Notes under the pieces: generated by a model
Seen by the model: the letters and a program-made list of their open reading frames with translations, nothing else
What the model was told of the DNA's origin: nothing
Databases searched by the model: none
Source of the DNA: Halodesulfovibrio sp. MK-HDV
GTDB lineage: Bacteria > Desulfobacterota > Desulfovibrionia > Desulfovibrionales > Desulfovibrionaceae
Length of the DNA: 64,000 nt
Direction: 5' to 3'
Assembly (NCBI RefSeq): GCF_009914765.1
Contig: NZ_WYDS01000001.1
Location: 248,001-312,000, forward strand
Part shown: piece by piece, positions 17,425-27,123 of the stretch
Numbering within the stretch: the first letter of the stretch is position 1
Layout of the letters: the number at the start of each line of letters is the position of its first letter
Position numbers and translations under genes: made by a program

Positions 17425-20400
17425 CTACCATTTCTTCTTGCGCTGTGCTTCAAGAGCAATAGCCTGCTCTTCAAAGTTAGCGAAGCCAGCCTGGTGAAGA
17501 GCATCAAGAACGGTTTCTTTCCAGTCCCAACCTGCATAAATTACAGGTTTGTGGAACTTAGCACGGAATTGCTCCAGTTCCTGACGGTAGAATTTTTCTT
17601 TTGGTGTTTCGATGGATTCACGAAGCTGTTCATGTAAACGAGCAATTTCGCCTTCGTACCAATCGAGAATGTCTTGAGCGTTTTTGTACTTCTTGAGAAT
17701 GTGTCCGTATCCATTTTCATTTAACAGAGCACGAATTTTTACAAGGTACTTGTCGCCAAGCCACTGACCAAGTTGTTCGGTTTTAATGTTTTCCTGCTCT
17801 ATTTCTGCCATGTCAATTTTTGTCTGGAAGTATGTATCAGGTACTACTGATGCGGATACGATTCCAGCAATTGCAACAAGGCCACGAAGCACGGTGCTGT
17901 TAGAAACACCCTGACCGCAGAAACCAACTTTTTTACCGTATTTTTGACCAGTGAAGATGGTGCACAGAATTGCCCAAACAACAGCAGGATCTTCTTCATC
18001 GTAGATGTGGGAAAGACTTGCGTTATCTCGGTCTGTTGCCAAAACCATCTGAGTCATATCGTTGGATCCGATGGAGAATCCATCAAATTCCTGAATGAAC
18101 TGTTTTGCGAGAATAGCGTTACTTGGAATTTCAGACATGAGGATGATTTTGAGGCCATCTTCACCACGCTTAAGCTTGTGCACCTGCTCGAGGTAGCGGC
18201 GCATTGCTCTACCTTCTTCAAGAGTACGAACAAACGGAAGCATAATCTGAAGATTAGTTCCACCGTATACACCACGAGACAGTTTGAATGCTTCGATTTC
18301 CCAATCATGAATATTTCGGGAAACACCACGATAGCCAAGCATCGGGTTGTCTTCGAAATGTTCGAACAAGGAGCCACCAAGAAGGTTGCGATACTCGTTA
18401 GATTTAAAGTCAGTGGTTCTGTATATAATGTCTTTTCCGTAGAATGCCATAGCGAACAGTGCGAGTCCCTGTGCAAGGGTCTGCACGTAATGTTCTTTGC
18501 CAGAACGGTATCCGCGAGACTTAATAATCGTGCGGATATTTTCTGGAATGCTACGCATATCACGGATTTCTTTTTCCAAGCCGGAAGTCAGAGCTACTTC
18601 AACACGTACCTGTGTAACTTTATGGATTACGTCCATAACAACAGGATCAGTTGCAGCTTTTGCAGTAAACGCTTTTACGGATGCATCAATCTCTGCCTTG
18701 CGACGAGTGCTTTCTGGGTCAGTACCGGTGAGTTTCATCAACTCATCAGAGAAGCCCATAACAGCGGAGACGTGATCTTCAAGATTTTCAGAAGTCTTGA
18801 GAACGTCAAATCGACGGGTAGCAGTTTCCATGTATGCATCAAGCTTATGATCAAGTTCACGCATGCGACGGTGTACAGCAAGTACTTCGTCAGTGCCGCG
18901 TGGTTGTTCGTTTTCAGTAAGCTTTTCAATTTCTTCGGAAAGACCTGTCAAGTGGCCTACGTATTCACGAAGATTGAAGTCAACACCAACAATACCCAAG
19001 GCAAGCTGTTCTCGAAGTAGCTTTGTCAGCTGGCTTTCAAGATCGTGAACTTTTTTAGCCACTACTCTTTCAAGTTCGCCGGAGTCGTAAGCTTCGAGTG
19101 CTTTTGGATGGATGGAAATGTTACCAAGCATGAATTCTGCACGGAGCAGACCAACTTCAAAATCGGTTACATTTCTGAGTCGTGAAAGGAAGAGTGACTG
19201 TCCAACGTCGGCAAGGATAAGACCAACTTTGGTTTTAGTTTCAGGGAGCTTTGCAAGATTCATTTCGCCGCCAACCTCTTTAAGAGGAAGAAGACCGCGA
19301 TATACCTTGCCGCGAGTACCATCAACTGTAATCTCTTCACCATCAAGGTTGCGAAGAACTTCAAGGCGCTGGATACCGATGATTGCTGGAATACCAAGCT
19401 CGCGAGAAGTAATAGCTGCGTGACTGGTGTCACCGCCAACATCTGCAAGAATGGAAGAAGCAATGCGCATTCCCGGAACCATGTCTGGGTCGGTACGTTC
19501 TGCTGCGAGAATGTCGCCTTTGATAATTTTGTTCAGTTCGAGCGCTGAACGGAGATATTTTACACGTCCTTGCCCTGCACCGCGGGATGCGCCGTTACCT
19601 TCGAGGATAACTTCTGCATTCGCAGCTGCTTTTTCATCCACCTCAAGGCGGCGCATGAAAATGGTATCTGGATGAAGATCGAACTCCTCGTTCCAGCGGG
19701 TTTCAGGACGAGCCTGTACAAACCAGAGTCTGTCAGCATCATCGATACAGAATTCTGTATCCATGATCATGCCGCCGTAGGCAATGGAAATGCCACGAAC
19801 GCCACGTGCTACTTCTTCTGCTTGTGCAAGTGAAAGTGACCAGCGGAATGCTTCAAGATCAGGAACGTCCACCATTTTGGTGCCGCCCTTTTCTTTGTAG
19901 ACAATTTTTTTATCTTTGCAACCCATCTGACGAATAACAACTTCTTGTTTATCGTCGCGCTGGAACACGTAGAATTTGTCTGGAGTTACCATGCCGCCAA
20001 CTACTGCCTCGCCGAGACCGTAACTAGCATCAATGGAAACAAGATCTCTTCTGTCTGTGCCGCGACAACCTGTTGCAGTATCTGCAGAGAATGCAGTACC
20101 GGAAATAACAGGATTAATCATGCGCATAATTACAACAGAGAGAGAGGTGTTCTCAATGGCCCATTCTTCTTTTGCTTTAATAGCAATAGAATCATCGCCA
20201 GTAGCTTCTGCACGCGCCATTGCATCCAGAATAGCTTCACGACGGTAGGTCATTGAGCGAAGGTTATATGCAGATGCGCAATCCCAATGGTATGCTTCAA
20301 TACATCTGTTTTCGCCAACGATGTTCAAGTACGTATCCTGAAGGCCAGCGAATGCTTTTTTACAAGAATCTTCGCCAGCTGCGGATGAACGAACTGCGAC

Positions 20401-21000
20401 AGGAACGTCTTCAAGACCTGCTTCTTTACAAATAGCGTTGTATGCTTCACGTACGCAACCGGTTACACTGTCAGGCAACACTACAGAGAGGATGCCTGCC
20501 TGAACCAATACTGAACGTTTACGAAGCTGGTCAATACCTTCCGGAGAAGTTGCAAAACCTTCAACAACGTTGTTTACAAATGTTCTGGTCTTAAGCGTAT
20601 TCTGAGTACCTTCTGCTTCTGCCTCTGCACGAATTTCTTTAGCGGTATTTCGTACAAATTTCTGCAAAAACTCAGGATCTTTGTTGATCTCAGGATCATT
20701 CCAGTCAATTCGGTTGTACTCTTTGTCAACCATGGAGCGAACAAGTGAAGCGTTCACTTTTGTTTCATCCATGAGCTGGTGGAAGGCTATGGAAGAGATT
20801 GCACGAAATTGCGGAGCCCGAATACCGTCAACCTGACTAATAATAGCGGTGTTGTAGTTTTTACCACCAACAAGAAGCTCAGCTACCTCGCCAATGGCTA
20901 CAATGTCTTCACCAGTAAGAACCATTTTTTTCTGAAGTTCTTCAATCTTAGTCGCTTGTGCTTTAACACTCTTGGAATCGTCAGCCTTTTTCTTGGCCAT
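17425..21000 (-). CDS. ppsA: PEP synthase-like PEP/pyruvate-binding protein, enlarged
   Basis: The protein should phosphorylate pyruvate to PEP with ATP, releasing AMP and phosphate. An ATP-grasp domain includes VPVAVRSSAAGEDS and DASYGLGEAVVGG. The phosphohistidine swivel motif GGDTSHAAITSRELGIPAIIG sits near residue 525, and the C-terminal TIM barrel has GLLRAEFML, GSNDMTQMVLATDRD and GFCGQGVSN. At 1191 residues it is about 400 longer than classical PpsA: there is an N-terminal helical extension (about 170 residues) and a helical, probably coiled-coil insert of about 200 residues after the barrel begins. It follows the pyruvate carboxylase gene on the same strand. Confidence 0.85.
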   Translation of the reverse strand: MAKKKADDSKSVKAQATKIEELQKKMVLTGEDIVAIGEVAELLVGGKNYNTAIISQVDGIRAPQFRAISSIAFHQLMDETKVNASLVRSMVDKEYNRIDWNDPEINKDPEFLQKFVRNTAKEIRAEAEAEGTQNTLKTRTFVNNVVEGFATSPEGIDQLRKRSVLVQAGILSVVLPDSVTGCVREAYNAICKEAGLEDVPVAVRSSAAGEDSCKKAFAGLQDTYLNIVGENRCIEAYHWDCASAYNLRSMTYRREAILDAMARAEATGDDSIAIKAKEEWAIENTSLSVVIMRMINPVISGTAFSADTATGCRGTDRRDLVSIDASYGLGEAVVGGMVTPDKFYVFQRDDKQEVVIRQMGCKDKKIVYKEKGGTKMVDVPDLEAFRWSLSLAQAEEVARGVRGISIAYGGMIMDTEFCIDDADRLWFVQARPETRWNEEFDLHPDTIFMRRLEVDEKAAANAEVILEGNGASRGAGQGRVKYLRSALELNKIIKGDILAAERTDPDMVPGMRIASSILADVGGDTSHAAITSRELGIPAIIGIQRLEVLRNLDGEEITVDGTRGKVYRGLLPLKEVGGEMNLAKLPETKTKVGLILADVGQSLFLSRLRNVTDFEVGLLRAEFMLGNISIHPKALEAYDSGELERVVAKKVHDLESQLTKLLREQLALGIVGVDFNLREYVGHLTGLSEEIEKLTENEQPRGTDEVLAVHRRMRELDHKLDAYMETATRRFDVLKTSENLEDHVSAVMGFSDELMKLTGTDPESTRRKAEIDASVKAFTAKAATDPVVMDVIHKVTQVRVEVALTSGLEKEIRDMRSIPENIRTIIKSRGYRSGKEHYVQTLAQGLALFAMAFYGKDIIYRTTDFKSNEYRNLLGGSLFEHFEDNPMLGYRGVSRNIHDWEIEAFKLSRGVYGGTNLQIMLPFVRTLEEGRAMRRYLEQVHKLKRGEDGLKIILMSEIPSNAILAKQFIQEFDGFSIGSNDMTQMVLATDRDNASLSHIYDEEDPAVVWAILCTIFTGQKYGKKVGFCGQGVSNSTVLRGLVAIAGIVSASVVPDTYFQTKIDMAEIEQENIKTEQLGQWLGDKYLVKIRALLNENGYGHILKKYKNAQDILDWYEGEIARLHEQLRESIETPKEKFYRQELEQFRAKFHKPVIYAGWDWKETVLDALHQAGFANFEEQAIALEAQRKKKW

Positions 21001-21140
21001 CAGTCTTTCCTCCTGGAAGGACTTATCACTTTAAAAACCGGAAACTATAACTTATAGAGTAAAACTCTACGCCCATCGTTAGAATTAGATTTTGATAAAC
21101 AACTTTTTTTATAGGCAATACCTACACGGTGGTTATTTAA

Positions 21141-21166
21141 TGGAGAGTCCCTTTCAGGACTCTCCA
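21141..21166 (-). terminator. Hairpin downstream of the pyruvate carboxylase gene
   Basis: TGGAGAGTCC, loop CTTTCA, GGACTCTCCA is a perfect 10-bp stem. There is no good T-run on either side, so it may be a weak terminator or an mRNA 3'-end/processing structure. Confidence 0.6.
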
Positions 21167-21206
21167 TATTCTCTAATCCTTACTCATGCCGAAGCATGAG
21201 ACCCAT

Positions 21207-24200
21207 CTACGCTTCCAGTTTTTCACCACAGAAGTGGCAGAATGCCATACCTTCCATGGAGAGCGGCTTCTGGCAAGCCTCATTGCTGCAACGGCGCGGG
21301 ATTGGACCAAGCTCAATAAGCAGATCACCCTCTTTTACCGGAACCATCATTTTGGTTTCTTTGTAGTCAGCAGTTACCAGAACACGCTTGACCATAGCGT
21401 CAGCGGGACTAAGTACTGCTTTTTCCTGTTTCATAATTGAAACGTTGAAGAGCTCTTCACCCTTTTTAACTACATCACCCGGGTTAACATACATTACCCA
21501 CAGGTCACCATTTGAAGGTGCAGCTATGTGAAGTGGATTGCTAGAGTCAGCTTTTTCGCTTCCTGCATTTTCCTCTTCATGTGGTGTTGCCACCTGAACA
21601 TCATAACTCATTATATCAGAGTCGAGAACATAACGCACAACACATTTACCATTTTTAGCAGGTTCTGAAATGTGCAAAATGGTCATGGAGTGCGGCTTTG
21701 CATTATCGTCTACAAAGTGCAGTTCTCTACCGGTTTCAAGGCCTTCAAACCAAACATCGAGCGGTATATTGTTCGGGTTGCCGAAGTCGCGTTTGAAATG
21801 AACAGTCTTGAGTGCGTCTGCCGGATGGTTGAGGAACATAATGAATTCCTCTTCTGTCGGCTTACGACGAACCTGATTAATGAAATCAATTTCTTCTGCA
21901 GCAAGATTCATATCTTCCAATGTTGACAATGGAGATACTTCTGTACGGGTTGCAATAGCTTGCTTCCACTCTATACCGAATGCACTCTCGTATACCCAGT
22001 CTGCTGGGAAGCCAAGCGGAAGTTTACCAAACTTGCCGCGAAGCAGATTACGGAACGCATCGTTACTATCTTGATAGATAGCAAGACGTGCTTCCTTCAT
22101 CTCTTCGCTTAATTCATGCTCTGAGAACTTGGTAACGTATTCAAGCACTTCCAACAAGTAGCGAACTTCTTCTTCGCCACCACGTTTGTACGCGTTGGTT
22201 ACAGCAAGGAATGCAGTATTCCATGTGATCTGGGAACCAGGTGTCACGTCATGGTAACGTACAACTTTGCGTGTGCTAGCGAGGAATTTGAGCATGTATG
22301 GAAGAAGGTGAATGTAACCTTGCTTCAATGCGCCTTCCTGTGAGGAAGAAGTCGCACCGCCAGGCATCGCATGTTGTACAACATCATGGTCAATTCCCTG
22401 GAAGAATGGTGCGGTGTATTTGTCGTAATATGGCATGATCTGTTTGAGTGCAAAGTTGCATTCGCGGATCATATCTTTATTAAGATTAGTTTTGAGTCCA
22501 AGTTCATCTTCCATGTACGCCGCTGTGGAGAGTACTTCGCCCTGTCCATACCAACGAACTGCGGCACCAATACCGGTGTCAACAATGTGTGCACCGGCTT
22601 TTGCAGCAGCACCAACTGTCGGAACAAAAAGGCCGTCAGTGTAGTGTCTGTGGTAATGGGTAACAAGGGAAGGCCACTGTTTGCGGATTGCGGTCACAAG
22701 CTCGGTCATAAAGCGTGGTGGGCAAACGCCCGCCATGTCTTTAAGTCCGAGAATGATCAGCTCAGAGGCTTTTCTAGTGCTAACGCCTGCTACATCTGCA
22801 ACCATAGAAAGGATTGCTTCAGTTACCTGCAGGTAGTGTTTAACATCAAAGCCTTTTGCCCATGAAAGTGAGATGGCTGGTTCAAAGACTACTTCACTAC
22901 GGTTAAGAGCTACTTCTGCAAATGGACGCATGTTTTCTACATGGTTCAAGAAGTCGAAACATCTGATAACATCGTAGTGGTCACAAATCATCTCACCAGT
23001 TGCTCTCATAAGGTTCTTTGGCTGCGGTTTGTAGCCAAGAACGTTAGTTGAACGGATAAGTATTTGTTTTAGAGTCTTAGGAGCAAACTGATTCCACTCT
23101 TTGGCTTCTGTGAACGGGTAGGTCATGTTTGCAAGCATTGCTACATGGAAATGTGCACCGCCACCGTTTTCAATAGAGAAGAATCCGCAGTTATCAAGGT
23201 ACGGGCCGATAATTTTGTCTTCTGCAAGACGGAATCGGTTGCCGCTGTTGGATTGCGTGAGGTCACGCGGAGTGGTGTCACAGAAATGTACGTAATCTGA
23301 GTCACGAACGAAATCCAACAGAGCCTTACGGTCACCCTGAGGGTACACAGGCGCTGCCTTTAAAACTGGAAGCTCAATACTAGGCAATACGGGTTTGAAT
23401 TCGCCGACACGTGGTGTGTCTTTGGAACGGTATTCACCAAGCTGGATATGTGGGTTGGAACCCTTTGCAGAAATTTCTGCAACCAATTTGGAGATACGCT
23501 CTGCTTCAGGAGCAAGGTCTGTGTAGCAAAGCAGTTCAGGTGTATTACCAATAAAGTTGGTAGTAAAATCGCCCTGTCTGAACTTAGGGTGACGGATAAC
23601 CTGTTTAAAGAACGGGATGGTAGTTTTAACGCCACCAATGGAGTATTCGTTAAGAGCACGTTCCATTGTTCCCAGAACTTTTTTCCAACCACGACCATAA
23701 GAAATAAGCAGTGCACCTGCTGAGTCGTAGTTAGATGGGAAATCGTAACCGGCAGACAAGTTGGAATCAATACGGATACCAGGGCCACCAGGAGAAATGT
23801 ATCGAGATACAACACCACAGTTAGGTGCGAAATCATCCTGAGGGTCTTCGCAGTTGATACGTAACTGCATTGCCATCTGTGACGGCGGGAAGTCGTCTTC
23901 GTTAAGACGAAGTTCTGCACCGAAAGCAACAGCAATCTGTTCTTCTACAAGGTCGATACCGTAGCGGACTTCGGTAATACCATGTTCAACCTGCAGGCGG
24001 GTGTTAACCTCAATAAGGTATGGCTCACCGTCAGGAGTCACAAGGAATTCAACTGTAGCAAGAGAATCGTATCCAACAGCTTTGACAAGGCTGCGTGAAT
24101 AGCCTTTGAGGCGTGCACGTAACTCTGGAGTAATAAGCTCAGAAGGAGATGGAGTAATTTCAACCAGCTTCTGATGGTTACGCTGAATACTGCAATCACG

Positions 24201-24911
24201 TTCGTCAAATGCGAACACGTTTCCGTGTTTGTCACTGATTACCTGGATTTCAATGTGTCGCGCGTTGGCTAAGAATTTCTCAATGTACAAACGAGGGTTA
24301 CCGAAAGATGCCTGCGCCATAGTGGACGCTTTAACAAAAGCACTTTCCAGCTCATCCTGAGTTTGAATTAAGAAAATACCACGTCCACCGCCGCCGCCTT
24401 CTGCTTTAAGCATGATCGGAAAGCCGATCTCGTCGCAGAATTTACGTGCGCTAGGAATATCCACAGACCCTTCAGAGCCTGGAACAACAGGTACATTAAG
24501 TTTTTGTGCAAGAGCACGAACTTGTACTTTGTTACCAAGCAGGTTCATGGATTCCGCTGTGGAGCCAATAAAGATGAGCCCTTCTTCGGCACATCTTGTA
24601 GGGAATCTGTGATCTTCAGAGGCAAAGCCCCAACCCGGGTGAATAGCAACTGCGCCGCGTTTTTTTGCCAGACTAATAATTCTGTCAATATCAAGGTACG
24701 CTCGAGGGTCAGAACCAAGTAAAAGAAGTTCTTGAGCGGCTGATGCGGCAGGAGACGTTTTATCAATGTCCGTAGCCGTCATAACAGCTACAGCATCAAA
24801 ACGCTCACGAATTGAGCGGCAAATGCGACGGGCAGGAATGCCCCTGTTGGCAACCAGAATTGGTTTGCCTTTCACTTCATCCAAAATCTCTTTAAACGTC
24901 TTAATCGCCAT
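21207..24911 (-). CDS. pyc: Pyruvate carboxylase with C-terminal zinc-ribbon-like tail
   Basis: The enzyme carboxylates pyruvate to oxaloacetate using a carboxybiotin arm. The order is biotin carboxylase (about 16-470, with KAEGGGGGRGI and EVNTRLQVEHGITE), carboxyltransferase (from about 542, DTTPRDLTQSNSG), a biotinyl domain with SIMKQEKA (Lys near 1161) and a tail with Cys1208-x4-Cys1213-x11-Cys1225-x2-Cys1228. Total length is 1234, some 80 above normal. The carboxyltransferase departs from consensus: the usual HxHD metal-site segment reads HYHRHYTDG, and GGAHFHV replaces GGATFDV. Biotin ligase is encoded directly upstream and PEP synthase downstream. Confidence 0.88.
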   Translation of the reverse strand: MAIKTFKEILDEVKGKPILVANRGIPARRICRSIRERFDAVAVMTATDIDKTSPAASAAQELLLLGSDPRAYLDIDRIISLAKKRGAVAIHPGWGFASEDHRFPTRCAEEGLIFIGSTAESMNLLGNKVQVRALAQKLNVPVVPGSEGSVDIPSARKFCDEIGFPIMLKAEGGGGGRGIFLIQTQDELESAFVKASTMAQASFGNPRLYIEKFLANARHIEIQVISDKHGNVFAFDERDCSIQRNHQKLVEITPSPSELITPELRARLKGYSRSLVKAVGYDSLATVEFLVTPDGEPYLIEVNTRLQVEHGITEVRYGIDLVEEQIAVAFGAELRLNEDDFPPSQMAMQLRINCEDPQDDFAPNCGVVSRYISPGGPGIRIDSNLSAGYDFPSNYDSAGALLISYGRGWKKVLGTMERALNEYSIGGVKTTIPFFKQVIRHPKFRQGDFTTNFIGNTPELLCYTDLAPEAERISKLVAEISAKGSNPHIQLGEYRSKDTPRVGEFKPVLPSIELPVLKAAPVYPQGDRKALLDFVRDSDYVHFCDTTPRDLTQSNSGNRFRLAEDKIIGPYLDNCGFFSIENGGGAHFHVAMLANMTYPFTEAKEWNQFAPKTLKQILIRSTNVLGYKPQPKNLMRATGEMICDHYDVIRCFDFLNHVENMRPFAEVALNRSEVVFEPAISLSWAKGFDVKHYLQVTEAILSMVADVAGVSTRKASELIILGLKDMAGVCPPRFMTELVTAIRKQWPSLVTHYHRHYTDGLFVPTVGAAAKAGAHIVDTGIGAAVRWYGQGEVLSTAAYMEDELGLKTNLNKDMIRECNFALKQIMPYYDKYTAPFFQGIDHDVVQHAMPGGATSSSQEGALKQGYIHLLPYMLKFLASTRKVVRYHDVTPGSQITWNTAFLAVTNAYKRGGEEEVRYLLEVLEYVTKFSEHELSEEMKEARLAIYQDSNDAFRNLLRGKFGKLPLGFPADWVYESAFGIEWKQAIATRTEVSPLSTLEDMNLAAEEIDFINQVRRKPTEEEFIMFLNHPADALKTVHFKRDFGNPNNIPLDVWFEGLETGRELHFVDDNAKPHSMTILHISEPAKNGKCVVRYVLDSDIMSYDVQVATPHEEENAGSEKADSSNPLHIAAPSNGDLWVMYVNPGDVVKKGEELFNVSIMKQEKAVLSPADAMVKRVLVTADYKETKMMVPVKEGDLLIELGPIPRRCSNEACQKPLSMEGMAFCHFCGEKLEA

Positions 24912-24974
24912 TCAATCCTCGTTATGCAGCGTCGGTGACTTTTTTGCAAATAAATAACCCATCGGGTGATCTAA

Positions 24975-25865
24975 TCACGGGTGGAGGGAAACACTACCGG
25001 AATGAATGATCCTCTCTCCGTCCGACTGACGAAGGCGAAGACCACCATCTTGAGAAATACCCATTATCCTGCCCGACCGATTGGTTAGATCACTTCCGTG
25101 GATCCATACTTCTCGCCCCAGCCAAGTAAGTTGTTTTTCAACACTCGAAATTAATTTTGCGGTAGTATACTGAACAACCTGTGCGTTGTAGCAAAAATGC
25201 ATGTAGTCTACAAGTGTCTGCCACACCTGTAATATGGGCAAAGTTTGTTCTTTTTTGCACAAACAGCTAGCAGGAACTGCCCATTCATTCCGCAAATGTT
25301 CTGTTGGAGGGTGTGAATGCACGTTTAGACCAATGCCAGCCATCAAAGTGCCGGCTCGTTCTTCCAGCAGAATTCCCCCAACTTTTTTATCATCTACCAA
25401 AATATCATTTGGCCACTTAATCTGTGCATTGTGACCAAGTTTTTGCAAAGCGCTTGCCAACAGAAATCCGATTGCTAGTGAACCAAGCTCGTTTGCAAAA
25501 AAATCTGTCGAAGGAAGTCGCATTGCAGCGTAAATATTCCCTTCTGGCGAGTTCCATGCTCTTCTTAATTGTCCACGCCCACTCTGCTGTCGTATGCCTA
25601 AGATGGAATCCCATTCTTTAAGCAAATGTTTTTCATTAAAAACACGTGCAACGTCCAGTGTTGAGCTACACATTCCGCACAGATAAATGTCTGCTGGGAA
25701 GTATGGGAGATCGGAACTATACATAGCAAGATTACCGTGAGTAGTTTGCTTCCATGACAACTCTTCTAATGATTTCCATCCCGCATGAGCGTTCGTAATC
25801 TGTTCAGGTGTAGTCTCAGAAACAATGTTGGCGATCTGGTCATGTAAAACAAAACAGGTATGCAT
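24975..25865 (-). CDS. birA: Biotin--protein ligase
   Basis: The 296-residue protein attaches biotin to a carrier lysine through biotinoyl-AMP. The ligase core has SSTLDVA, the GRGQLRRAW loop (residues 96-104) that binds the adenylate, KWPNDILVDDKKVGGIL and GIGLNVH. The first 60 residues are not a recognisable winged helix, so it is probably a monofunctional ligase and not a BirA repressor. It lies about 60 bases upstream of the biotin-dependent pyruvate carboxylase gene, its likely substrate. Confidence 0.88.
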   Translation of the reverse strand: MHTCFVLHDQIANIVSETTPEQITNAHAGWKSLEELSWKQTTHGNLAMYSSDLPYFPADIYLCGMCSSTLDVARVFNEKHLLKEWDSILGIRQQSGRGQLRRAWNSPEGNIYAAMRLPSTDFFANELGSLAIGFLLASALQKLGHNAQIKWPNDILVDDKKVGGILLEERAGTLMAGIGLNVHSHPPTEHLRNEWAVPASCLCKKEQTLPILQVWQTLVDYMHFCYNAQVVQYTTAKLISSVEKQLTWLGREVWIHGSDLTNRSGRIMGISQDGGLRLRQSDGERIIHSGSVSLHP

Positions 25866-25920
25866 ATGCCGTCCGTAAGCTTTATGGCTCAGGTAGGTTT
25901 TTCTTGGAAACTATCTCAGC

Positions 25921-27042
25921 ATGCAGTATGACAAAGATATGAAATTTTATTTAGTAGGCGGCGCAGTGCGAGATATGTTGCTTGGTATCTCTCCAAAAGA
26001 ATATGACTTTGTATTCTCAGGAACCGTTAATCAATTTATAAGCTGCAATCCAACAGCACGCAAGGCTGGAAATGATTTTGGAATATGTATTCTTCACGGT
26101 ATTGAGTACGCCCCTATTAGAGGAGCAACTATTGAGGAAGATCTTACATTCAGAGATCTTACAATAAATGCATTTGCTCTTGATGAAGAAGCTCGCCTCT
26201 ATACTCTACCGCAAACTTTGCACGATCTCCAAAATAAAATTCTTCGACATGCCTCAGAAAATACTTTTTTGCAAGATCCGCTTCGAGTTTTTCGGGTAGC
26301 CAGATTCGCTGCTGAATTACCAGATTTCTCGGTTCACTCAGAGACTGTCGATATGATGCGGCATGTGGCGGCAGAAGGATTACTTGATAACCTTACTCCA
26401 GAACGAGTCGGGGCGGAGCTTATAAAGGCTCTGCAATCACCTGTCCCAGGAAGATTTTTAGAGGTGCTAAATGGCGCAGCCTGCTTGAATCCTTGGTTTA
26501 CCGAGCTCAGTAAAATGTCGTTAATACCTGCTGGTCCTATACAGTACCACTCTGAGGACTGTCTTGCACATACCGTGAACACTGTTAATCGTTGTCGAAG
26601 TGATGTAACAGCCCGTTATATGGCGCTTTGTCATGATTTGGGAAAACAAGAGACCAGTGAGAAAGTTCTTCCACGTCATATAGGACATGAAAAGCGTGGG
26701 GAAAGTCTTGCAGAATGTTTAGGAAGGCGTCTTAAGCTCTCAACCCATCTTATTCGAGCCGGAGCTGTCGCGGCACGGCAGCACATGAAAGGTGCACAGT
26801 ACCCCACTCTTCGAGCTGGAACAAAAGTTGATCTTATTTATTCTCTTCATAAGCAGCAAATCTTCGAAGCTTTTTTTATGATGGTAGAGGCTGATTCTGG
26901 CAATAATTATTTATTGCAGGCGCAAGCTGATCTTGAAATTTTACTTTCGGTATCACTGCCGCCTGATCAGCAGAATCTAGGCGAAGAATCTGGCCGCAAG
27001 CTACGTGAACTGCGATGTATGGCGTTAAGCACTCTTAGCTAG
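25921..27042 (+). CDS. cca: tRNA nucleotidyltransferase, class II, with HD domain; catalytic loop shortened
   Basis: The family adds CCA (or part of it) to tRNA 3' ends. The 373-residue protein has the nucleotidyltransferase head (MKFYLVGGAVRDMLLG), the motif FRDLTINAFA (Arg78-Asp79), LQDPLRVFRVARFAAEL, LTPERVGAELIKAL and an HD-type domain (ALCHDLGK, near 236). Two oddities: the catalytic D-x-D position reads Glu27-Tyr-Asp29, and the segment between it and FRD is about 20 residues shorter than in E. coli Cca, removing the flexible loop region. It may therefore be a CC-adding enzyme or a divergent relative. The start could be ATG 25921 or 25939. Confidence 0.8.
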   Translation: MQYDKDMKFYLVGGAVRDMLLGISPKEYDFVFSGTVNQFISCNPTARKAGNDFGICILHGIEYAPIRGATIEEDLTFRDLTINAFALDEEARLYTLPQTLHDLQNKILRHASENTFLQDPLRVFRVARFAAELPDFSVHSETVDMMRHVAAEGLLDNLTPERVGAELIKALQSPVPGRFLEVLNGAACLNPWFTELSKMSLIPAGPIQYHSEDCLAHTVNTVNRCRSDVTARYMALCHDLGKQETSEKVLPRHIGHEKRGESLAECLGRRLKLSTHLIRAGAVAARQHMKGAQYPTLRAGTKVDLIYSLHKQQIFEAFFMMVEADSGNNYLLQAQADLEILLSVSLPPDQQNLGEESGRKLRELRCMALSTLS

Positions 27043-27071
27043 ATGTTTGTTTAACTTGTTTGGATAAATAA

Positions 27072-27102
27072 AAAACCCCGAAGAGAAACTCTTCGGGGTT
27101 TT
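27072..27102. terminator. Bidirectional terminator between cca and ppaC
   Basis: AAAACCCCGAAGAG, loop AAA, CTCTTCGGGGTTTT: a perfect stem between converging genes. Confidence 0.92.
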
Positions 27103-27123
27103 GAAATCAGAGCGGTTTACCTA

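Noticed and set aside
17944-19020. 358-residue plus-strand open frame
   Set aside because: Antisense to the PEP synthase gene, cysteine- and phenylalanine-rich in a way expected from a reverse frame, no ribosome-binding site.
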